DNA from: Flaveria trinervia | Lineage: Eukaryota; Streptophyta; Magnoliopsida; Asterales; Asteraceae | Length of the DNA: 64,000 nt | Reading direction: 5' to 3' | NCBI GenBank assembly: GCA_025506515.1 | Contig: CM046451.1 | Coordinates: 41,807,701-41,871,700 of the forward strand | Part shown: in pieces, positions 54,943-64,000 of the stretch | How positions within the stretch are numbered: position 1 is the stretch's first letter | Layout: every line of letters starts with the position of its first letter | Made by a program: the position numbers and the translations under genes | Notes under the pieces: model-generated | Seen by the model: only the letters and a program-made list of their open reading frames with translations | What the model was told of the DNA's origin: nothing | The model's database searches: none

Positions 54943-57165
54943 ATGGCCCTTAACAAATCCTAAGTAGAGATGGGAACCATGACCAAAGCTCCCATCATTA
55001 GTCCTGAAAACTTTAGGTCTTGGAGCAGAAGAATGGAAGGCTTCATCAAATACCAAGACAACAAATGTGAAACTCCATTGTCAATAGCCCGTATAAACCC
55101 AAGGTGGCAGCACCTGGTGGAAACGGGGCCATGATAGAAAAGGCTGTTGAAGATTATTCTGACGAAGACCAGAAGAAGATGGACGTTGACAGCAATGCAA
55201 TGACCATTCTGATGACTGCAATACCCAACTCGATCATGGTGGGGTTTGAGCATTGTAAGTCTGCTAAAGAATTGTTTGATGCACTTGCTCAGATGTATTC
55301 AAGCTCCAACGACTCCAAGAAGGACTCACTGAAGCAGCAGTTTGAGAACTTCACTTATATTGTTGGAGAGACCCTCAGCCAACAGTATTTCAAGTACATG
55401 GATCTTATTATTCTCTTTAGTCTATGAAGATCACTTCTGAACTTAGAGATCTCACAAGAAAGTTCATGAGTGCTCTTCCAAATGAGTGGACATTCTACTA
55501 TGTCTCTATCAAAAGGATAGAGAACTTGAACACTCTTACTATGACTAAACTCTATGGCATCCTTGATGGATATCGGTTAGCGATGGAGAGTAAGAAGGGC
55601 CACCAAACAAGCAAACATCTAAGCCTTTCTGCTAGCAACGCTCTTATGGTTGCTGAAGGCTCAGTACCCCCACAACCTCAGCAATACCTGACATACAAAC
55701 ATCAGCCATCCTGCTCTTCTGGACTGTCATCACTTTCCCTAAGGCTCCAAGGTCTCAATAGGCTTAACATAGTTTATTTCAGGACAGCTGTGCCTTTGTC
55801 TCAGGAAGTGGACACTCTGGTGATTTTCAATACTGTTTTGATGATCTGAGTGTTTCAGTCTAGACGATGTAGAGTATGTGGACATCGTCCAATAGATGGC
55901 TCTTTTAACCTACCAAGCGAAGAAGTTCTTTAAGAGAACTAGAAGCCAATTCCCTCAAAAGCCAACTAATAGCAAGTTTGGGTTTGACAAGACCAAGGCC
56001 AAATGTTACAACTGTAACCAACTTGGTCACTTTGCAAGGGAATGCAAGGCTCCCAAATCAAACCCGGGAACCCCACAGGCCTCCACACATCCCTCTACAT
56101 CAAAGCCCACTGGAAAGTCGACTTAAACAGCTGCAATGGCTCAAGAAGTCGACTGGAGCTTTATGGTACAGGATGTGACTCCTGCTCAAGCTCTTATGAC
56201 CGGAACAGATGATAACCAGGCATATGAACATCTCTGTACTCCTGCCTTTGTAGCTAAGGTTAAATTATATCAGGACTACAATAGGGAAAATAAATCTGAT
56301 ATTGAGTCTTTAACTGTTTTGAAATTTGATTTTAAAAAGGCTGAATCTGACTACCAAAAGAAAATGGAAGAGTTAGAGAAAACTATTTCCCTATTAAAAC
56401 ATGAACACACCAATTACAAGACTCAAATAAAGGATTTAATATCCAAATTATCTGAGGCTCAAGCCTAGCTTGTCACTGCTGAGGCTCAAGCCAGGAAGTA
56501 TGCTAATTCTGAGCAGAACTTCCAAGCTATTTTTGCATCATCCTCTCACTCCAAAATCTATTATAAGAATAAAGGAGGGTTAGGGACCAATGAAATTGCT
56601 CCACCATATTCTTATGAGTCCATAAGACAACCTAGATGTGGTACTAAAGAGCAAAAGGTCCCATCTGCTGACCCTTCTTCACATGAGTTGAAGAATGATG
56701 CAACAATACTGGCCACCACAAGGAAGGAACATGTAAATCAACCCACCTCTCCTAGTGAAGATCAAACCCTAACCACCAAAGCTAGAAGAATCAGAGCTAA
56801 AGCTATCAGAAGAACTACTAAGAAAGTGACTGAGTCTAAGCCGATGATTGACCCAAAACAAAAGGATGTCTTTATCTCAGCTGAATTCTAGGTGATAGGT
56901 ACTTCGGATTCAAGAAAGGAGTGTAGTATTAGCACTCCTGTCCTACCAAAGGATCAGAAGTGAAAAGGGAAAAGTTGTTGACAAAGAGAAAAAGAGTAAT
57001 AAACAACAACCTACAAGCTCCCAAAAGACTAACATTACATGCATAATGTGTGGTCTACAAAACCACATGGCTAAAGATTGTTACTACAATCCTAGTAGCA
57101 CACATTATGCAAATAATGTTAGAAAGAAAGTAGTCAGGGAAGGTTTCTTATTTGGACATTAAAAG
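54943..57165 (+). pseudogene. gag: B3 gag
   Basis: The ATG at 54943 begins MALNKS then a stop; the conserved SWSRRMEGFIKYQDN follows. 55104-55427 (GGNGAMIEKAVEDYSDED, ELFDALAQMYSSS) and 55424-55849 (ELRDLTRKFMSALPNEW) are the UBN2-type core. 55896-56126 has the knuckle CYNCNQLGHFAREC after KFGFDKTKAK. 56136-56891 is one frame with a stop at 56466 and holds a coiled coil (KKMEELEKTISLLKHEH) and a basic tail. A second knuckle, CIMCGLQNHMAKDC, lies at about 57040-57083. It is the most complete B-type gag here. Confidence 0.87.
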
Positions 57166-57199
57166 ATGGTCCAAGTGAAAAGGGAAAGCTAGTTTCTAA

Positions 57200-57350
57200 A
57201 GCTAGGTTGTCTTCGGAAGAAAATCCTTCTTTCGAAGGGAAAATGGCTTCGGAAGCAAAAGCTACTAAAACTCTGAAGAACAAGAAAGTTCCCCTGAAAC
57301 CATCCTAGAAGAAGACTGCTTCGGAAGAAAACATGGTGAAGGCTTCTTCT
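57200..57350 (+). repeat. CTTCSGAAG motifs inside B3 gag tail
   Basis: CTTCGGAAG at about 57211, 57245 and 57321, and near-copies, fall within coding sequence, giving Ser-Glu-rich residues (ASEAKA, TASEENM). The A1 tail at 3280-3340 shows the same. Confidence 0.75.
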
Positions 57351-58990
57351 AAAAAGAAAGAAGCTTTGGAAGAATGCCATGCTGCAAAAGCTTCTACAAA
57401 CACATCTTCCATGATCAACCAAAGGATGGATTGGAAGATCAAGAAAGATACTGCAACCCAAACTTCTTCTTCAAAGACATCCATTGAACCCCCATGCTTA
57501 ACTTTTGGTTCAATTATGTCACTATCTTTGGAAGAACCCAAGACCAATAAGGCTTGGGTCTCCTTCAAAAGTTTCAGAACTATGATGGAGGTCCTGTCCA
57601 ATTTGGAGGTGAGGCTGGAGGATATATTTCTCGCAGAGGGAGTATATCCAACGGTAAGTTAAAAGTTGACAAAGTTAACTTTGTCAAACAGCTTGAACAC
57701 AATCTGTTAAGTGTTTCTTAGTTTTGTGATCAAAAGCATCAAATGATTTTCATTAAACATGAGTGCATTATACTCAAACCAGGGATGACAATTCCTCCGG
57801 AATTGGTGCTTCTTAGATCTCCCAGGAAAAGGGATATGTACAAGCTGGATATGAACAATGCTTCCCTAATGGGTGTAGTATAATGCTTTCTTTCCAAAGC
57901 TGATAGTGATGAGTCAACACTTTGGCATAAACATATGTGTCATGTAAATTTTAAGACAATGAAGAAATTGGCTAAAAATAGCTTGGTACATGGTTTGCCT
58001 AAAAAGGAATTTTTCTGCAAAGAAAACTGTGTTGCATGCATGAAAGGGAAGCAACACAGGGCCTCTCATAAATCCAAAAGTGTTAACTCCATCACTACTC
58101 CATTACACTTATTTCACATGGATCTTTTTGATCCCACAAGTATAATGAGCATTGGAAGGAAATCATACTGCCTTGTGATAGTTGATGATTTTACAAGATA
58201 TACATGGGTATTCTTTTTAAGAACTAAAGATGAAACTACTGAAACATTAAATCTTTTATTCTTAAAATAGAAAATCAAATTGATCACAAGGTTAAGATTA
58301 TTAGAAATGATCAAGGGACTGAGTTTAAGAACTCCGTTCTTGACTCATTCTGTAACTCAAAAGGGATTGCCAGATAATATAGTGCTCCCAGAACTCCTCA
58401 ACAAAATGGTGTTGCTGAGAGGAGGAACATGACACTTATTGAGGCTGCTCGAACTATGTTAGCTGATTCCAAACTACCCCTAACAGTCTGGGCAGAGGCA
58501 GCTAGCACTGCATGCTATGTGCAGAACATAGTTCTTGTAGTTAAGCCACATGGAAAAACCCTTTATGAGCTATGGAATAAGAGGGCACTGTTCATTGTCT
58601 TTCTAAGATCCTTTGGTAGCAGGTGTACCATACTTAACACAAAGGACAATCTGGCAAAATTTGCTGAAAAGTCGGATGATGTTATCTTTCTTGGATACTT
58701 TCTATCTCTAAAGCTTATAGAGTATATAACATCAAGAATCAACAATTTGAGGAGTCATCCAATATAGTTGTTAATGAGCACACTCCTTGTGTTAGGGGGA
58801 ATGGCCCTGATCATATCTTTGATTTAGAATTGTTTCAAAACTATTCTAAACCTTCTTGTGAGAATGTTTCAGTTGCAAAATGTGCTCAAAATGATGCTGA
58901 TGTTCATGCTGATGCTGATCAACTATTTGAGCTACCCAGACCTCTTCCAGGTTCTCCAAGAGCTGCAACAAATTAAGCTCCTACTATTCA
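57333..58990 (+). pseudogene. pol: B3 pol: protease remnant and integrase
   Basis: The frame 57333-57662 passes from the gag tail (TNKAWVS) directly into sequence normally 20-40 residues after the protease active site, so DSG is deleted. Next, 57660-57935 encodes the end of protease and the pre-integrase region in broken frames. 57935-58270 has MCHVNFKTMKK and CVACMKGKQH (zinc site), and LFHMDLFDPTS with Asp 1. 58300-58420 keeps RNDQGTEFKN-like and NGVAERRNM. 58429-58767 is the integrase C-terminal region. Stops near 58267 and 58374 interrupt it. Confidence 0.85.
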
Positions 58991-59450
58991 CAGATCAGAT
59001 AGTATAACTATATCAAGGAATAGTGAAGCTTCAACCAGTGAATCACCTGTTGATCCTCAAAACTCATCAGGTGATCCAACACAACACCAAGCTGAGAAAA
59101 GTAGCATTTTGAAGGAACATGCAACTGTTAATGCTACTTCACAACCAATAATTGATGATGTTTCTCATTTATTCAATCATTTCTCATTGAATGAGTTTGA
59201 AACAACAGCTGGACAAAGTGTTCATGTTCCTGAGCAAAATATGTCTAATCTGGACTTATCCTTGCAACTAGAAGTGATTACTCGCTTAAGGATTCACAAA
59301 ACTCATCCAACTGAGAACATCATGGGGGATGTCTCTAAAGGTGTGAGAACAAGAGGGCAGACTCATCATGTGAATGTTGCTTGTACTCATGCTTCTTATC
59401 CCAGATAGAACCCAAGAAGGTGGAAGATACCTTGAAAGATAGTAGCTAGG
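58991..59450 (+). pseudogene. pol: B3 pol: linker
   Basis: The open frame 59109-59408 encodes an Asn/Ser/Thr-rich linker and the conserved IHKTHPTENIMGD segment, as in A1 (5340-5390). Confidence 0.7.
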
Positions 59451-60940
59451 TTGAATCGATGCAAGAGAAGTTGCTTCAATTCAAAAGACAGAATGTTTGG
59501 AACCTATGTCCGCTACCATGTGGTCAAGTACCAATAGGTACTAAATGGGTTTTCAGGAACAAAAGAGATGACAGAGGCTTGATTATCAAGATCAAGGCAA
59601 GATTAGTAGTTCAAGGATACACTCAAGAGGAAGGAATTGATTATACTAATGTCTTTTCAGGTTTTGGAAGACTTGAGGCAGTTAAGATCTTCCTTGCTTA
59701 TGCTGCGTCCAAGAACTTTACTGTCTACCTGCTTGATGTCAAGTGTGCCTTTCTATATGGGGATATAGATAGGGAAGTGTATGTGTGCCAACCTCCAGGA
59801 TTTGAAGACCCACAGCATCCCAACTATGTGTGCAAATTGGATAAAGCTCTATATGGGCTGCACCAAGCACCTAGGCTGTGGTATGAGACTTTGTCTTAGT
59901 TTCTTCTAAAGAATTGTTACACAAAAGGAACCGTTGACAAGAATCTCTTCGTAAGGAAGTATGGTAAGGACATTTTGCTTATTCAAGTCTATGTTGATGA
60001 CATCATATTTGGTTCTTCAAATGACCAAATGTGTAAGGACTTTGAAAGCATTATGAAGAAGAAGTTTGAGATGAGTTCCATGGAAAATGGACTTTTTCCT
60101 TGGAATTCAGGTGAAGCAACTAAAGGAAGGGTTTTTCATCAATCAAACAAAGTATGTTAATGACATCTTAGAAAGATTTGAGATGAAAGATTATAAGCCA
60201 GCCAAGACACCCATACCCAGAAACCATAATCTTTGTCCTAATCTTAAGGGGGAGGATACTGATCAACATCAGTATAGGGCGATTATTGGTTCTCTGACGT
60301 ATCTCACAACCAGTAGACCTGATATTATGTTTGCAACTTGCATCTGTGCAAGATATCAGGCTACTCCAAAGGTGTCTTACCTAGTTGTTGCCAAGAGAAT
60401 CCTCAGATACCTCAAAGGAGCACCTAAACTAGGTCTCTGGTATCCAAGGAACAGTGATTTTAATCTCTATGGATACTTTGATAGTGACTACGGTGGCTGC
60501 AACATTGACAAGAAATCAACATCAGGAGGATGTCAATTCTTGGTGGAAGGATCATCTCATGGCAATGTAAGAAACAATATTGTGTCTCTACATTAACTAC
60601 TGAAGCTGAATACATTGCTACTGCTAGCTGCTGTGCTCAACTGCTGTGGATTCAAAATCAATTGTTAGACTATGGATTCAACTTTATGAGCACTCCTATC
60701 CATATTGACAATAATAGTGCTATCTACATTACTGAAAATCCGGTGAAGCACTCCAAGACAAAGCATATTGATATCAGGTACCATTTCATTTGAGATATTC
60801 ATGACAAGAATCTAATTAAGCTAATCAAAGTTGATTCAAATGAATAATATGCTGATTTGTTCACCAAAGCTTTTGATGAACAAAGATTTAAGTATCTCAT
60901 AACTGCTATTGGGATGATAAACATTGATTAGCTTAACTCT
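59451..60940 (+). pseudogene. pol: B3 pol: reverse transcriptase and RNase H
   Basis: 59459-59899 holds PIGTKWVFRNKRDD, ARLVVQGYTQEEGIDY, LLDVKCAFLYGD and ALYGLHQAPRLWYETL. After a stop, 59975-60160 has IQVYVDDIIFGSSN, the catalytic Asp pair. A frame change leads to 60087-60596 (FFLGIQVKQ, GSLTYLTTSRPDI, YLKGAPKLGLWYP) and 60530-60793 (WQCKKQ, TTEAEYIATASCCAQ, KTKHIDIRYHFI). The tail ADLFTKAFDEQR ends near 60930. Confidence 0.9.
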
Positions 60941-61572
60941 TTTGCAATCCTTTTTAATATGTAATGTCTTATATCAATACAATCTAAGCCCTGTTATAAA
61001 AGATCTCTCTGAAATTTTCTATGTATAAATTTCTTCCAAAGAGAAATTAACCCTCGGAAGACATTTTACATATCTTCAAAAGCAAAATTTCTCCAAGGAT
61101 AATTTTTCTTCTCGGAAGAGTTTTTATTCTCGGAAGAAGCGATTGATTTCATATCTGATCTACTTCCGAAGCTTACAAACTCTCCACTCAGAAAGCAATC
61201 TTTACTCTCAGAAGTAACTTTTACCTTTGGAAGTAGGAATTGCCTTCGGGAGACAAAATACCTTTGGAAATGTTTTATATTCGGAAGAGAGATTTACTGT
61301 GTAACGGAAATCTCTTGGGCCTCATACTATAAAAAGTAAAGATTTTGTTAATGATGTCAGATTATTTAACTGAATTAAATCTTACCACCCTTGTCACTTC
61401 ATCCACTAAAACATCACATCACCTTATCCTAACACATTACGGCATTTCACCCTCTTTTAAATAATCCTGACTATTCACTCTCATCTTCTTACCCAAGTTT
61501 TTACAGCCCTAAAAGTTTCATTTCTCCCTAAATTCACCCAAGCTCAAACTCTTCTACCTTCACATTTTCTCA
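60941..61572 (+). other. B3 non-coding region between pol and env-position ORF
   Basis: No gene. CTTCCGAAG-type motifs (61030-61290), many with one or two changes, lie in the first half. TATAAAAAG occurs at 61328-61336, about 240 bp before the ATG at 61573. The last 190 bp match 1-171 of B1. Confidence 0.75.
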
Positions 61573-64000
61573 ATGGCCCTAAATCCTCAACACAACCAAG
61601 TCGCACTTCTTGACTTTTCAAGAGATGCAGACTTCTCTGAGATCATCTTCTTCCTCATCCAATCGTCTTACTACACTGCCTTGACTGTTAATCCCAGGGT
61701 TTACCTCAATCACATGATTGAATTTTGGGGTAACGGTCAGGTTGAAACCCTAAATGGGGTTCGTGTAATATGATCTCGCAATTGTGGCCAGGAGTTGGTC
61801 GTCAATGAACAACTCATCAGGGAGCATCTGGAGCTTCATGATGAGGGTGCCCCTACTGAGTTCCCCAAGGTAGATTTAGATAGCACCTACATCCTCATGG
61901 GATATGGTGGATACATGAGGAGCTCGACTGTCTACAAATTCAACTTCTCCTACAACTAGAAGTTCCTCCTGCACATTGTCCTTCACTGTCTGTCAAACAA
62001 ATCTGGGGGATGGGACCAAATCCCGTATGAACTAGGGTGCTTAGTTCATTGATTGGTGAGAGGCCTCCGCTTTAACTACTCAAGATTTGTGCTGACTAAT
62101 CTCATTGGAAATCTACAAAGGGAAACATCTTTATGTATCCTAGATTTCTTCAGCATATTATCAACTGTGAGCTGGATCAGAGTCGGCTTGTCTGTGCAGC
62201 CACTCTGCCTGTCCCTTAAATTACGCCTACCATCTTCAAGACTCTAAAGAAGGTGTCCACCAACTTCACTGGAAGGTACACTTCTCTACTTCCTTGTATG
62301 ACTGAGCAAATAGCTCCTAGTGATATCCCTGTTGAACCCATAGGTGATGAACCCACACCAGCAACTGCCCCCACAATGCCAATTTCACCTTCTCCTCCCA
62401 TCACCATCACCTACAAAAGACGCCCCAAATGAACCCTTATTCAATCTACTCTGATTGAACAATTTCCTTGTTAAACCTAAAAAGGCTAGAGTGGAACATT
62501 GGGCTCCCATTAGTCTGAGGTCTCACCATCCTTCACCATTGACCTTAATATGGGTCTTGAGTCTCCTTAGTTTGAAACCCATGAGCCCACTACCCAATCT
62601 GAAAGCCCTTAGGGTGAGTATTTACACTCATCTGAGCAGCCAATAAGGGACAGCCCCATAGAGGCTCAATGCCTGTAGATATTAACCAAGGTCCGGGTCA
62701 GTAGGTTTAGCATCCTTATCTTCCACTGACCTTCTCTTCAAAACTGATGAAGAGATAACATCCCTCCATGACAATGAAGTTGATTTACAACACCCTTTCC
62801 AAGATCAACCAAGCCTAGAGAAACCTCTTATCTCCAGCCCCCATCAGCAAACCCTTACTGAGGTGAGTCCTACTAATGTGGAGGGACTCATGCAGATTCA
62901 GCTGCCACTACAGAAGGTGTCTCAATGGACCTTATGGATAGTGGTAACATTTCTAAGACTGAATCTGTGACAACCATGCCTTTTGATGACTCTGAAAGAG
63001 ACATCATTAAGCAGGGGAAACTAGGGTGCCAAGAAACCATATCTGGTGGTGAGGCTGAACATACTAGGTATGTTACCTCATCTCCCTGTGATTCTTCAAA
63101 AGAAGATGAGGGAAGCATGCAACTCTTCATTCAAGACCTACTATCTAAAGTCTCAAACCTTGAATCCAAGGTTAGGACTTTAGAAAAAAGGTCTGCCACT
63201 CAGCAAGTTGAGATTGACAATCTCAAGGCTCAACTAGCTGAGATATAGATTGAGAGATCTGTTAGGCATGTACCTTTTCAGGTCTCCTTGACCTCTTCCT
63301 CCAGCTCATCTAGCTCTCAAGATGATGCTACAAAAAACAGGGAGAGTGTTTAAAGACAAACATCTGAGGACCACAGAGCCAAACTTTAACTTCCAAATTC
63401 TCGACTCCCATTATAACTTTCTCTGAGCCAGCTCAAGTCTTACTGCAAATTGACCAAAGGATGCTCAAAGATCTCTTTCTCCAAGTTTCTGTTGAGATCT
63501 TGTCTTGATCAATCAAGCCTTGATGCAGCAATGATGTATTTCGGAGCTGAAGAACTTCAGAGGCTAAGTGCACCTTCTACCACTGTGGAAGAAGTTGGTC
63601 AACCTAAGGTACAGATGGAACCTAAGATTCAATTCGAAGGGGAAATGGGGACTGATGGCCCAGCAACTAAAACTGTTGGGACAGAATCTGCATCCCCTCA
63701 AACTTTCAAAGCTGAAGTTAAAGCCTCGAAAGAACAAGCCGAATCTTCTAAAGCTAAAATGGAAGCTGCGGAAGGACTATTCGTAATGTCCGAGGAACTA
63801 ATAATCACAGATGCAATCCTAGATCTGGCATCTGAGGCGAATAGTGAGGACTTCCTGGATCAACCTCTTGTTCAGACACCCTCTCTGCCTCTCTCACAAT
63901 CTGAATCCACTCTCCAAGAACCACCAAAGTCAAGCTCTTCAAAAGATAACAAAGGAAAGAAGAAGATGACTGCGGAAGAGCTTCAGGAAGAGGAGAAGAC
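61573..64000 (+). pseudogene. B3 env-position ORF (continues past window)
   Basis: The ATG at 61573 begins MALNPQHNQVALLDFSRD; the first frame is open for 66 codons (FFLIQSSYYTALTVNP, HMIEFWGNG) to a TGA at 61771, then GQELVVNEQLIREHLELHD follows in frame. Further pieces are 62053-62247, 62455-62646, 62925-63248 (FDDSERDII and the coiled coil LLSKVSNLESKVRTLEKR) and a basic Lys-rich piece 63568-63786. The end is outside. With B1 it defines the B-type protein: shared N-terminal domain, Pro/Ser-rich middle, coiled coil, Lys/Glu-rich tail. Function unknown. Confidence 0.78.

Larger units (their letters stand above)
54344..64000 (+). mobile_element. Element B3, 5' LTR to env-position ORF (continues past window)
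   Basis: B3 starts TGCTGGATC within D's env-position ORF (preceding 5 bp GAGAC). It shows the whole B order: LTR, primer site, gag with two knuckles, pol, non-coding region, env-position ORF. Its 3' LTR is beyond the window. The LTR has an internal deletion, and a deletion at the gag/pol border removed the protease active site. Confidence 0.9.

Noticed and set aside
1..64000. Host protein-coding genes, tRNA, rRNA, CRISPR or bacterial features
   Set aside because: All ORFs over about 100 codons map to retroelement gag, pol or env-position ORFs or to their antisense; TGGTATCAGAGC sites are primer sites, not tRNA genes.

Overview
This window is plant nuclear heterochromatin made almost wholly of nested, decayed Ty1/copia LTR retrotransposons. 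I found no host gene, rRNA, tRNA or CRISPR array. The pol proteins have copia order (protease, integrase, reverse transcriptase, RNase H), with DSG, HHCC, YVDD and RNase H landmarks. Elements carry primer sites complementary to initiator-Met tRNA (TGGTATCAGAGC), two CCHC knuckles in Gag, and an extra ORF between pol and the 3' LTR, the layout known for the Sirevirus (SIRE/Maximus) lineage. The RNase H sequences resemble copies I associate with Asteraceae; that host assignment is an inference of moderate to low confidence.

Layout. 1-13840 is the 3' part of element B1 (env-position ORF, then 3' LTR). It contains a solo LTR of another family, F (1045-2071, 5-bp duplication AATCT), and a chimeric element A1 (2582-11158, duplication GGTAA). 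13841-15338 is a reverse-strand fragment of the same env-position ORF. It is cut by element B2, whose 5' LTR is 15344-16200. B2's gag holds a gag-only element C+ (16363-20974) and then element A2 (5' LTR 21173-21974). A2 is filled by a second gag-only element C- on the reverse strand (22092-27263), so C+ and C- form a large inverted repeat. A2's env-position ORF (27264-30329) and part of its 3' LTR (30947-31242) follow. Element D (31243 to 54343, where it is cut) lies in that LTR. D has gag, pol and a nearly open env-position ORF, and its RNase H is split by element E on the reverse strand (38124-49795, duplication GACAC/GATAC). B3 (54344 to the window end) cuts D's env-position ORF and shows the order LTR, gag, pol, env-position ORF.

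How parts work together. B3, D and E each had gag and pol for particle formation, reverse transcription and integration, but all copies seen carry stops or frameshifts. C+ and C- share the same pol-less structure and non-coding regions similar to D, so they were probably mobilised in trans by a D-like partner. Every family with an env-position ORF uses a protein with a recognisably related N-terminal domain. Each family also carries its own short, often palindromic motif, repeated in LTRs and untranslated regions: CTTC(C/G)GAAG in A and B, CAGTCGTGCGACTG in E, GCGAAACT in C and D, and CAGCTGAAGAC in F. Boundaries supported by target-site duplications are firm; truncated junctions are good to roughly ten bases.
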